A stretch of DNA of 37,755 nucleotides from Streptomyces sp. NBS 14/10. GTDB taxonomy: Bacteria > Actinomycetota > Actinomycetes > Streptomycetales > Streptomycetaceae. Below the pieces are notes generated by a model, which saw only the letters and a program-made list of their open reading frames with translations, was not told the origin of the DNA and searched no databases. The stretch lies in assembly GCF_002224125.1 (NCBI RefSeq), contig NZ_NCSM01000029.1, positions 140,194 through 177,948 on the forward strand, written 5' to 3'. This document shows positions 1-7,197 of this stretch, in pieces (position 1 is the stretch's first letter; every line of letters starts with the position of its first letter). Made by a program: the position numbers and the translations under genes.

Positions 1-1036
1 ACGGGTCCTTGGCGAAGGCGTCGAGCATGGTCTTGCCCGTCCCGACAGGATCATTGGCCATCGTCACCAGCCCGGCCGCGGTGCTGTTCAGGTTCGTGAC
101 GTACTCGGCGGGGTGGGTGATGTTGTACGGGTCCAGCGGATTGAGCCCACGGGCGAAATTGACCAGCCCAGCCGTCCCCTTCACCACACCACCGACGAAA
201 TGCGACGCGTCCAACTGCAGCCCGTCCAGCCCATCGGCGACCTGCTCGCTGTACGACGGCTTGGGCGGAGCGGCATCCCGGGCCTGCGCCACCGCCTTGA
301 CCGCCGTCTCCTCCGCCCGGTTCCGCTGCCGCCGCGCCTCGTCCAGCTTCTCCTGCGCAGCTTTCGCCTTGGCGGGGCCCGGGTCGGCGAAATCGCCCGG
401 CTTCTTCGGCTTCGCCCCCGGTTCCTTCCCGTCCTCCACGGCGGCGTTGTACGTGTCCACGGCCGCGTTGTACGCGTCCACCTTCCCGTTGTAGGCCGAA
501 CGCGCCTCCTCCGACGCCTTCTTCGCCGCCTTGTACGCGTCGATCGCGTCTTGCGCCTGACCCTGCGCCCACTCCACGGTCCCCGCGAAGCCCTCCAGCG
601 CCAGCGCGGCCTTTTCACACGCGTCGGCGGCCTTGAACCACTTCTTCGGTTCGACGGACACCTTGTTGCGGAAGGCGTCCGCGCTCTTGCCCTTGAGATG
701 GGAGGCGTCCAGCCCCTTGAGGCCGTTGCCGACCTGGTCGAAGGCTTTGTGGAAGTCCCGCAGATGCGTGGCCGTGGACCGGAGCTTCCCGGCACTGCCG
801 AAGATCAGCTTCTTGGGGTCCTCGGTCTCGTCCAGCTGGAACTCGGCGACATCGGCGCCCAGGGCGTTCGCCGCCGAACGGGACTTGTCACGGACCCAGT
901 CCGCCCCGCCCTCCCAGCCGACCTTGTCCAGACCCTCCGCGGACTTGTTCCCCAGCCACTCCACACCGTCCCCGACGGCCTCAGTGCCCGACTCGACCGC
1001 GTCATCCAACCAGTCGGGGGTCAGATCCCACCCCAT
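1..1036 (-). CDS. Putative T7SS-secreted polymorphic-toxin-type protein, N-terminal part (runs off left edge)
   Basis: The reading frame is open from an ATG at 1036 to the window edge, giving 345 visible residues without a stop. A GGAG sits about 10 nt before the ATG. The protein starts MGWDLTPDWLDDAVESG and is soluble, rich in Lys/Ala and predicted helical. A segment with FGSAGKLRSTATHLRDFHKAF (about residues 79-99) followed by LKGKSADAFR resembles the helix-turn-helix export region of actinobacterial WXG100-like T7SS substrates. A long Lys/Ala coiled coil follows (about 160-260), then a small Gly-rich linker and a LNPLDPYNITHPAEY segment. Such proteins usually carry a variable C-terminal toxin domain, but that part lies outside the window, so the toxin class is unknown. 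No immunity gene can be judged from here. Confidence 0.72.
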   Translation of the reverse strand, partial: MGWDLTPDWLDDAVESGTEAVGDGVEWLGNKSAEGLDKVGWEGGADWVRDKSRSAANALGADVAEFQLDETEDPKKLIFGSAGKLRSTATHLRDFHKAFDQVGNGLKGLDASHLKGKSADAFRNKVSVEPKKWFKAADACEKAALALEGFAGTVEWAQGQAQDAIDAYKAAKKASEEARSAYNGKVDAYNAAVDTYNAAVEDGKEPGAKPKKPGDFADPGPAKAKAAQEKLDEARRQRNRAEETAVKAVAQARDAAPPKPSYSEQVADGLDGLQLDASHFVGGVVKGTAGLVNFARGLNPLDPYNITHPAEYVTNLNSTAAGLVTMANDPVGTGKTMLDAFAKDP

Positions 1037-1080
1037 CAGCCGTTGTCTCCCTGCCCCGGGGCGTGACTTGCCCAGACTTG

Positions 1081-1128
1081 CGTTTTGCAACCTTGTGCAC
1101 CGTACAACAAGGTGTCCTGCTGCAAACG
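1081..1128. promoter_or_regulatory. Nested inverted repeats upstream of the T7SS-type gene
   Basis: Two inverted repeats are nested. The outer arms are CGTTTTGCA (1081-1089) and TGCAAACG (1121-1128, one-base bulge). The inner arms are ACCTTGT (1090-1096) and ACAAGGT (1107-1113), separated by 10 nt. The stretch is richer in A/T than its surroundings and lies 45-90 bp before the start of the T7SS-type gene, where an operator or promoter is expected. No known regulator motif was recognised. Confidence 0.4.
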
Positions 1129-1184
1129 ACGCGGAATGGGCTGGTCTGGTTCCCGCGATCACGCCCCGGTCAGAAGCCGGGCCC

Positions 1185-2735
1185 TCAGCTGTCGGCCGGT
1201 GCTGTCCGCTCGGCCCGGATGTCGTGGCCGTCGGCGGTCAGACAGCGGCCGGTGGACAGGTCGTAACGCCAGCCGTGCAGGGTGCAGGTGAGCTCGTCGC
1301 CGTCGAGCTGTCCGAACCGGCCGAGGTCGGCGCGCAGATGCGGGCAGCGCCGCTGGACGCGCCAGTCGCCCAGTTCGACGTGTTGGCCGTCGTCGTGCCC
1401 GGAGTCGTAGTAGTTCTCCACGTACTCGACGCGCTCGCTGGACAGACACTTGAAGAACACGTACAGGAATTCGTTGTACGGCCCGATCCGACTGGCGCTG
1501 AAGCGCAGGGACAGCAGCAGACTGTTCGACCAGTCGACCTCGCGCCGGGCGATGTTGGTGGCCACCAGGTCGCCCGTGGTGGAGAGCGTGTAGCGGCAGC
1601 GCTCACCGTCCCAGCGGCGGACCTGGCGGGCCGGGAAGTCGATCACGATCGGGGTGTCGTCCACATCCAGCCGCACCGGGCCGCCGACCCCGTCGCAGAT
1701 CCGGTCCGCGCGCGCCAACAGCGGTTCCCACCACTGCTTGAGTTCGGCCAGCAGGCGTTCGGGCGGCAGCGCCGGGGCGCGCGAGGCGCGCTCGGCGGCG
1801 AGCGCGGGCTGCTGTCTGCGGGCGAAGTCACGTAGATATGCGTCCTTGTGCTCGAAGATGTGGTCGATCTCCTTGGCGGTGTAGCGGTGGGTGAGCTTGC
1901 ACGCGGTGTGCAGCGGTTCGGCGACGGTGCCCGGTAGCAGCAGATGCGCCGAGGTGTCCGGCCGCGCCTCGGCGAGCTCCGCCAGGAACTCCTTCTGGTC
2001 GACGAAGATGCTTGTCCCCTCACGGCCGGTGCCGTTGAACTGGAACAGGTCCTCGTCGAGGAAGCAGGGCGGGCCGGCGTTGGGGAACACATGCTTGGCC
2101 TCGACGGCGTCGATATAGCGCAGCGCCCGCTCGGACTGCCCCTCGCGCTTACGGGCGGCGAACTCCCGCTTCGCGGTGTCCGGCAGTTGATAGACCATCG
2201 GCCACCAAATGGCGCCGGAGAACTGCAGGAAGTGCGCGTCGACCTCGCCGAACGCCCGGATCGAGGGGATGTCCAGCGGGTGTGCGTCGTTCTGGTTGAG
2301 CAGCACCGTCTCCCCGTCGTCCAGCGACAGCGCGGAGTCGCCGATGGGGCCGTCGCCGGGGCCGGTCAGGGCGGTGATCATGATGCGCAGGCCATCGCGC
2401 TCGACCGGGACACCGCTTTCGGTGCGCAGGAATTCGCTGAATCCGAGCGCACGCAGCTCGAACTCCAACTCGTCGGTGGCGAAGGCGGGGAGCAGTACGG
2501 TGAGGTCCTTGCGCACATTGCGGCGCAGGTTCTCCGCGTCGAAGTGGTCACGGTGCAGATGTGATACGTACAGGTAGTCCGCGGCCCGCCCGTAGTGGTC
2601 CCAGTCCAGGTCGGTGTTGTCGGGGAACGGGAACCACGAGCCGAAGAAGGCCGGGTTGACCCAGGGGTCGCAGAGCACCGTTCCGGCGGCGGTTTCGATG
2701 AACAGTCCAGCATGCCCAAGTCCGGTTACACGCAT
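1185..2735 (-). CDS. Metallo-beta-lactamase-fold hydrolase fused to a C-terminal Rieske [2Fe-2S] domain
   Basis: The protein has 516 aa. The ATG at 2735 is preceded by GAGG at 9 nt; an ATG 14 codons upstream has no such site. Residues 1 to about 330 form a UlaG-like metallo-beta-lactamase fold, with the metal motif HLHRDH at 59-64 and CDPWVNP near residue 22. The last 60 residues form a Rieske centre: C464-P-H466, then 17 residues, then C484-T-L-H487 followed by GWRYD. The same two modules occur in the opposite order in CMP-N-acetylneuraminate hydroxylase (CMAH), so a Rieske-dependent oxidation of a sugar or amide substrate is possible, but the substrate is not visible. The gene stands alone: the T7SS-type gene lies downstream on the same strand and the kinase gene is divergent. 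Confidence 0.85.
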   Translation of the reverse strand: MRVTGLGHAGLFIETAAGTVLCDPWVNPAFFGSWFPFPDNTDLDWDHYGRAADYLYVSHLHRDHFDAENLRRNVRKDLTVLLPAFATDELEFELRALGFSEFLRTESGVPVERDGLRIMITALTGPGDGPIGDSALSLDDGETVLLNQNDAHPLDIPSIRAFGEVDAHFLQFSGAIWWPMVYQLPDTAKREFAARKREGQSERALRYIDAVEAKHVFPNAGPPCFLDEDLFQFNGTGREGTSIFVDQKEFLAELAEARPDTSAHLLLPGTVAEPLHTACKLTHRYTAKEIDHIFEHKDAYLRDFARRQQPALAAERASRAPALPPERLLAELKQWWEPLLARADRICDGVGGPVRLDVDDTPIVIDFPARQVRRWDGERCRYTLSTTGDLVATNIARREVDWSNSLLLSLRFSASRIGPYNEFLYVFFKCLSSERVEYVENYYDSGHDDGQHVELGDWRVQRRCPHLRADLGRFGQLDGDELTCTLHGWRYDLSTGRCLTADGHDIRAERTAPADS

Positions 2736-3033
2736 AGCGCAGCACCTCAGCCCGGCTCCGTAGGTCACCCGCCCCAACCGTCACGGAAGGGGCCGGTACA
2801 TCACGTTTTTCACTGTGTGGGGATTTCGGGGCGTGTGCACCCGCAGCGCGCGTGTCCCAGGACACCGGGATACGCGGATGGCCAGGCCAGGGGCGGTGGC
2901 CCGGATTTGGTTTCCCCTGGTCGAGCGTCGCCCGGTTGCCGTAGCCCGGCGTGTCGAGCGGTGTCGATCGGTGGCCGACTGATCGGTGGCCGGCCCCCGG
3001 GCCGGGTGTCCCCGGCCGTCGCGCACCCACGCC

Positions 3034-3055
3034 ACGTACTCCACCGGGAGTACGT
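3034..3055. promoter_or_regulatory. Inverted repeat, likely response-regulator operator
   Basis: The arms ACGTACTCC and GGAGTACGT are perfect 9-bp matches separated by ACCG. The site lies 58 bp before the kinase start, a usual place for the binding site of the partner NarL-type regulator. Autoregulation by the 4402-5076 regulator is inferred. Confidence 0.5.
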
Positions 3056-3099
3056 CCGGCCACCGCCCCGGGGCGACGCCGTCGCGGCCCGGGCCGGTC

Positions 3100-3105
3100 T
3101 AGCGT
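3100..3105 (+). promoter_or_regulatory. Putative -10 box of a leaderless sensor-kinase transcript
   Basis: TAGCGT is followed by 7 nt and then the ATG at 3113, and no Shine-Dalgarno sequence is present. This spacing is the usual one for leaderless actinomycete genes. No good -35 hexamer was seen. Confidence 0.4.
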
Positions 3106-3112
3106 TGCGGGT

Positions 3113-4405
3113 ATGCGTGAATTCTCCCGAGGATGGCACCCTGGATCCGGCCAGGCAGCCGCCCGGCCCTGGGGGCCTCCGCGGTGGAGCGCGGGCCCCG
3201 CCGCCCGTCTGCCGTGGCGCTCCTCGCTGGTCGTCGCGTTCCTCCAGCTGGTCGGGACGCAGTTCGCCGCGCACAGCCAGCCCGAGCGGGCCGACCTCGG
3301 CCTCGCCGGCCGGGCGCTGCTGGTGGCCGGGCCCGCGCTGCTCCTCGTGCGCCATCGACACCCCCAGCTCGCCGTCCTCGCCACCTCGGCCGTCACCGCG
3401 CTCTACCTCGGCGCCGGATACCCGTACGGCCCGGTTTTCCTCAGCGTCGTCGTCGCCTGCTTCGCCGCCGTGGCCGCCGGGCGGCGGGCGGCCGCTTGGA
3501 GTGCGCTCGGGGGGCTGTGGGCCGCCCATCTGCTCATCGCCCACTGGCTCTATCGATGGCTGCCGCCCGCAGGCGACGGTCCTGCCGCCTGGGGGCCGGA
3601 GGCGGTCGTCGTGGCCTGGGTGGTGGCGGTCGTCGCCGCCTCCGAGCTCGCTCGCGTACGGCGGGAGCAATGGGCCCGCGAGCGCGCCGAGCGGGAGGCG
3701 GCGGAGCGGCGCCGCGCCGACGAGGAGCGGCTGCGCATCGCCCGCGAGCTGCACGACGTCCTCGCCCACAGCATCTCGGTGATCAACGTCCAGGCGGGCG
3801 TCGGCCTCGCCCTCCTCGACCAGGACCCCGAGCAGGCCCGTACCGCCCTGACCACGATCAAGGCGGCCAGCAAGGAGGCGCTGGGCGAGGTCCGCCAGGT
3901 CCTGGACACGCTCAGGACGCCCGGGGACGCGCCCCGCTCGCCCGCCCCCGGCCTGGACCGGCTGGACGAGCTGACCGAACAGGCTCGTGGCATGGGCCTC
4001 GCGGTGAGCGTCGAGGTGGACGGCGTACGGACCGCCCTGCCGCCCGGCACCGACCTCGCCGCCTTCCGTATCGTCCAGGAGGCCCTGACCAACATCGTCC
4101 GCCACTCCGGCTCCCGCACCGCCCGGGTCCTGCTGCGCTACGCCCCGGCCGAGCTGGAGCTGCGGATCGACGACGACGGTCCGGCGACCGCCGTCGGCCC
4201 GACGCACGGGGTCGCCGGCGGTGGCAACGGCCTGGTCGGCATGCGTGAGCGGGCCGGCGCGCTCGGCGGCACGGTGGTGGCCGGGCCACGCCCGGACGGC
4301 GGCTTCCGGGTCCGGGCCCGCCTTCCGCTCACCGCCGCTACGGTGTCCCCGACACCGAGGCACGAGACGCCGTCGGGCGACGCGACCACCTTGGAGGCCC
4401 CTTGA
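3113..4405 (+). CDS. Two-component sensor histidine kinase, HisKA_3 (NarL-partner) type
   Basis: The protein has 430 aa. Five or six hydrophobic segments between residues 35 and 180 form an integral membrane sensor with almost no extracellular part. A charged linker (about 180-205) leads to the dimerisation/phosphoacceptor helix RIARELHDVLAHS, with His214 as the predicted phosphorylated residue. The ATPase domain has an EALTNIVRHSG N-box and a DDDGP motif. A GNGLVGMRERAGALGG lid follows. This is the DesK-like class that pairs with LuxR-type regulators. The gene overlaps the start of the regulator gene by 4 bp, so the two are one operon and should be translationally coupled. The signal is unknown. 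The ATG at 3113 was chosen because upstream sequence in frame is not protein-like and a leaderless -10 box fits it. Confidence 0.92.
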   Translation: MREFSRGWHPGSGQAAARPWGPPRWSAGPAARLPWRSSLVVAFLQLVGTQFAAHSQPERADLGLAGRALLVAGPALLLVRHRHPQLAVLATSAVTALYLGAGYPYGPVFLSVVVACFAAVAAGRRAAAWSALGGLWAAHLLIAHWLYRWLPPAGDGPAAWGPEAVVVAWVVAVVAASELARVRREQWARERAEREAAERRRADEERLRIARELHDVLAHSISVINVQAGVGLALLDQDPEQARTALTTIKAASKEALGEVRQVLDTLRTPGDAPRSPAPGLDRLDELTEQARGMGLAVSVEVDGVRTALPPGTDLAAFRIVQEALTNIVRHSGSRTARVLLRYAPAELELRIDDDGPATAVGPTHGVAGGGNGLVGMRERAGALGGTVVAGPRPDGGFRVRARLPLTAATVSPTPRHETPSGDATTLEAP

Positions 4406-5076
4406 GCTCCCTGATCCGTGTAGTGCTCGCCGACGACCAGGTGCTGGTCCGCGCCGGGTTCCGCGCCCTGCTGGACGCTCAGCCCGACATCGAGGTGGTC
4501 GGCGAGGCCGCCGACGGCGAGCGGGCGGTGGCGCAGGTCCGTGAGGTGCGCCCGGACGTGGTCCTGATGGACATCCGCATGCCACAGCTCGACGGCCTCG
4601 CCGCCACCCGCCGGATCACCGAGGACCCCGCGCTCGCCGAGGTGAAGGTGGTCATGCTGACCACCTTCGAGCTCGACGAGTACGTCTTCGAGGCGATCCG
4701 CTCGGGCGCCTCCGGGTTTCTGGTCAAGGACACCGAGCCCGAGGAGCTGCTGCGCGCCGTACGGGCGGTCGTCGCGGGCGACGCGCTGCTCTCGCCCGGC
4801 GTCACGCGCCGGCTCATCGCCGAGTTCGCCGCCCGGTCGAAGGAGCCGGCGCCCGCCACCGTGCTCGCGGAGCTGACCGAGCGCGAGCGGGAGGTGATGG
4901 CGCTGGTGGGCATCGGGCTGTCGAACGAGGAGATCGCCCGGCGGCTGGTCGTCAGCCCGCTCACCGCGAAGACCCATGTCAGCCGCACGATGATCAAGCT
5001 GGGCGCGCGCGACCGCGCCCAACTCGTCGTCCTCGCCTACGAGTCGGGCCTGGTACGCCCGGGCTGGCTCGGCTGA
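4402..5076 (+). CDS. NarL/FixJ-family response regulator
   Basis: The protein has 224 aa with a TTG start at 4402, preceded by GGAGG at a suitable distance, overlapping the kinase stop codon (TTGA). The receiver domain has the acidic pair D11-D12, phosphoacceptor D57 in LMDIRMP, and a conserved Lys in FLVKD. The C-terminal LuxR-type helix-turn-helix runs from LTEREREVMALVGIGLSNEEIA to the end. It is the cognate partner of the upstream kinase. A perfect inverted repeat at 3034-3055 upstream of the operon is a candidate target for autoregulation. No transporter lies beside the pair, so the regulon is not evident from context. Confidence 0.93.
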   Translation: MSSLIRVVLADDQVLVRAGFRALLDAQPDIEVVGEAADGERAVAQVREVRPDVVLMDIRMPQLDGLAATRRITEDPALAEVKVVMLTTFELDEYVFEAIRSGASGFLVKDTEPEELLRAVRAVVAGDALLSPGVTRRLIAEFAARSKEPAPATVLAELTEREREVMALVGIGLSNEEIARRLVVSPLTAKTHVSRTMIKLGARDRAQLVVLAYESGLVRPGWLG

Positions 5077-5131
5077 TTGATTTCCGGCTCGGGTTCCCCC
5101 CGGCCCGCCGGGCCCGCCCCGCACCGCCCGG

Positions 5132-6019
5132 TCAGAACAGCCCCTCCGGCTCGGCCGCCTCCCGCACCGGCGCGGCCACCTCCGCCGTGGTGGCGGCGTC
5201 CGCGGGGGCCGCGGCCAGCGGCCAGCCCGCCAGCTGCCGGGTGTCGAGCAGCAGGGCGCGGTCCGCCGAGTCGGTCAGGTGGACATCCGGCCCGGCCACG
5301 GCCTCCACCTGGCCCGCCACCGTACGGCCGGGGGCGAGCCGGATGACGCCGTGCACCGGGCGCACACGGTCCAGGTGGAAGACGGCGTCATGGTGGACGG
5401 GCGCACATGGACACAGGGCGAGGGATTCCGGGAGCCCGCCCAGGGCGCACGCCCGCGCGTGCAGCGCGGCGAGCGCCGCCGCGCGCTCCCGCTGGGGCGG
5501 CGGGGCCTCACGGGCGGCGCGCTTGGCGGCGTACGGGAAGCGGTCCGGCACCCCGAGCGCGGCGCCCAGCACGGCCTCCGCCCGGCGGGCGGCCATCAGC
5601 GGGCCGCGCCCGAGCAAGGTGTAGGAGAGCGCGGCCTGTTCGAGCAGCCGGGCCCCCTCGCGTTCGGCCGCGGTGATCCCGACCTTGATCAGATCCGCGC
5701 CGAACCAGGCGAGATAGACGTCGTACGGGCGCGGGTCGTCGGTGCGGGTGTCGGCGGCCACCGAGTACGAGCGGTCCAGCCGGGCGCAGTCCGGGCACTG
5801 GGCGGAGACAGCGGACGCGGGCACCTCGGCGCCCACCGGGCACGGCGTGTGCCGGGCGCCCCTGCGCACACCGACGCACAGGCGCCCGGACCCGGCCGTG
5901 AACCCCATCGGGCGGCCCGGCGACAGCGGGGAGGCGCGGTCGCCGTGGGCGGGGTGGTGCCAGGCCAGCGCGGGGCCCGACCGGCCCCAGCGCAGCCCCG
6001 CGCACCGCCAATGCGTCAT
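5132..6019 (-). CDS. DUF2797-family protein
   Basis: The protein has 295 aa. The N-terminal part carries cysteines at 6, 48, 60, 75 and 78 (the last two as CPDC), which suggest a metal-binding site. The middle has YDVYLAWFGADLIKVGIT (about 99-116) followed by an ERE-LLEQ stretch, a pattern like the core of GIY-YIG-type proteins and typical of DUF2797. The C-terminal part has a small beta-rich region and an Ala/Pro-rich tail. Function is unknown; a nucleic-acid role is only a guess from the fold resemblance. It converges with the response-regulator gene, with a 55-bp gap. Confidence 0.75.
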   Translation of the reverse strand: MTHWRCAGLRWGRSGPALAWHHPAHGDRASPLSPGRPMGFTAGSGRLCVGVRRGARHTPCPVGAEVPASAVSAQCPDCARLDRSYSVAADTRTDDPRPYDVYLAWFGADLIKVGITAAEREGARLLEQAALSYTLLGRGPLMAARRAEAVLGAALGVPDRFPYAAKRAAREAPPPQRERAAALAALHARACALGGLPESLALCPCAPVHHDAVFHLDRVRPVHGVIRLAPGRTVAGQVEAVAGPDVHLTDSADRALLLDTRQLAGWPLAAAPADAATTAEVAAPVREAAEPEGLF

Positions 6020-6022
6020 ACC

Positions 6023-6052
6023 AGGATCTCTTGCCTCAGGACCTCTTGCCTA
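6023..6052. repeat. 15-bp tandem duplication
   Basis: AGGATCTCTTGCCTC is followed directly by AGGACCTCTTGCCTA, two mismatches in 15. It lies just upstream of the DUF2797 start and just downstream of the small membrane-protein gene. Confidence 0.75.
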
Positions 6053-6065
6053 CGGGGGGAGAACG

Positions 6066-6329
6066 TCAGCCGCGCCGCTTGCGCGGCAGCCACCACAGGA
6101 CCTGGAGGACCCGGGCGGCGAACCCGACGGTGGCCGTGATGGCGGCGCCCGTCAGCCAGGTCTTCTCCGCCGCGCTGCCCAGGTCGCCGAAGAGGGCCGG
6201 GCTCGCGCAGACGAAGAACAGCAGGGCCGCCAGCAGGGCGCCGGTGACGACCGCGAACATGATCTCCACGGTGACGGCGTCGCGTTCGTCCTGGGTACGG
6301 GGACCGCTCACGGGGTGCAGGCCTGTCAT
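6066..6329 (-). CDS. Small two-helix membrane protein, DUF6332-like
   Basis: The protein has 87 aa, with a short polar N-terminus (DERDAVTVEI), two hydrophobic segments at about 22-42 and 58-76, and a basic C-terminus (RKRRG). The layout resembles Streptomyces DUF6332 small membrane proteins; I am only moderately sure of the family name. The ATG at 6329 is preceded by TAGGCT and 6 nt, with no ribosome-binding site, so the gene looks leaderless. Function unknown. Confidence 0.65.
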   Translation of the reverse strand: MTGLHPVSGPRTQDERDAVTVEIMFAVVTGALLAALLFFVCASPALFGDLGSAAEKTWLTGAAITATVGFAARVLQVLWWLPRKRRG

Positions 6330-6335
6330 GCCACC

Positions 6336-6341
6336 AGCCTA
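6336..6341 (-). promoter_or_regulatory. Putative -10 box of a leaderless transcript (small membrane protein)
   Basis: Read on the minus strand, TAGGCT is followed by GGTGGC and then ATG. Spacing of 6 nt and lack of a Shine-Dalgarno sequence fit a leaderless start. Confidence 0.4.
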
Positions 6342-6361
6342 AGGTCTCGCCGAGGGGTGCA

Positions 6362-6398
6362 GTGGGGCGTACACCGGAAAGCCCGGCGTACGCCCCAC
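6362..6398 (-). terminator. Strong hairpin downstream of the mycothiol-dependent enzyme gene
   Basis: The arms GTGGGGCGTAC (6362-6372) and GTACGCCCCAC (6388-6398) match perfectly. After one A-C mismatch, CCGG pairs with CCGG around a 5-nt loop. There is no U-tract, as is common in Streptomyces terminators. It lies 6 bp after the stop codon at 6404. Confidence 0.75.
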
Positions 6399-6403
6399 CC
6401 GTC

Positions 6404-7141
6404 TCAGAAGCCCGAGCGCTCCCGCCACAGTTCGGCCAGCGATGTGTCGCCCGTGGCCCGCAGCCGCGCCATCGGCAGGCGGTTCCACAGCGTCAGATAC
6501 AGCTCCTCCGCCGAACCGGACAGCTCGCAGTCGGCCTCTCCGGCGTCGCCGACCTCGGCGCGCGGAGGGGCGTCGGTCAGCCGCACCGTCCAGACGACCT
6601 CGGCGTCCGTGGCCCGCAGCCGCAGGGTGCGCGGTGTCTCCGTGCGCACCTTGCTCCGCTCGGTGGCGTGGAACCCGGCCAGCAGCTCGCCGAGGCCGTC
6701 GGCCGCGAAGGCCGGGGTGACGGGGGAGAGGTCCTTGCCCGCCGCCGACTCCGCGTCGACCCGGTGGATCGCCGTCTCATGTGCCTGCCGCCGCGCCCAG
6801 AACGCGAGCGGCGAGTCCGAGGTGGGCAGGATGGTGAAGTACTGTCCCTCGGGGTCGGCCTCGTTCAGCGCCTTGACCAGCGCGCCGTGGCCGTCGCGGA
6901 ACCAGGGCGTCAGATCCGCGTCCTCGGGCTCCTGGCCGGGCTGGGGTCGCACCCTTTCGGTCAGCCCCTCGGTGAGGGTACGGGTCACCCAGCGGTGCAC
7001 CATCCCGATGTGTGCCAGCAGGTCCCGTACCCGCCAATCGGGGCATGTGGGCACCTGCGCGTCCGGCCCGGCCTGCTGCGCGGCGTCGGCCAGCAGTCGG
7101 CCATCCCGGTCCAGAGCGTCGATCAACTCGGCAATGTCCAT
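6404..7141 (-). CDS. Maleylpyruvate isomerase-family mycothiol-dependent enzyme
   Basis: The protein has 245 aa. The N-terminal DinB-like metal-binding helical domain has CPDWRVRDLLAHIGMVHRW, with candidate metal ligands His44 and His49. AHETAIHRVDAE follows, with His121 and His126. The C-terminal part has a DAEVVWTVRLTD beta region and a sterol-carrier-like ending. Members of this family use mycothiol as cofactor; the substrate cannot be read from the sequence. The ATG at 7141 gives the usual family start (MDIAELIDAL). An in-frame ATG 11 codons upstream is an alternative; neither has a convincing ribosome-binding site. It lies downstream of, and on the same strand as, the MFS gene. Confidence 0.86.
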   Translation of the reverse strand: MDIAELIDALDRDGRLLADAAQQAGPDAQVPTCPDWRVRDLLAHIGMVHRWVTRTLTEGLTERVRPQPGQEPEDADLTPWFRDGHGALVKALNEADPEGQYFTILPTSDSPLAFWARRQAHETAIHRVDAESAAGKDLSPVTPAFAADGLGELLAGFHATERSKVRTETPRTLRLRATDAEVVWTVRLTDAPPRAEVGDAGEADCELSGSAEELYLTLWNRLPMARLRATGDTSLAELWRERSGF

Positions 7142-7197
7142 GGCGGAATTCTGCCAGTTTTGATCGAACATCCCGTGCCCGGGCAGTGGACTTGGGC

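Larger units (their letters stand above)
2736..3112. other. 377-bp intergenic region between divergent MBL-Rieske and sensor-kinase genes
   Basis: No credible gene lies here. The region holds a 14-bp palindrome at 2852-2865 (GTGTCC-CA-GGACAC), a direct repeat GATCGGTGGCCG at 2966-2977 and 2981-2992, and a perfect 9-bp inverted repeat at 3034-3055. It must contain both promoters. Confidence 0.6.

Noticed and set aside
2810..4585. A 591-residue open frame on the minus strand
   Set aside because: It is a high-GC shadow of the histidine kinase with no domain or ribosome-binding site.
5132..6019. Calling the DUF2797 protein a GIY-YIG nuclease
   Set aside because: Only the strand pattern YLAWFG-IKVGIT is similar; I could not identify the full set of catalytic residues.
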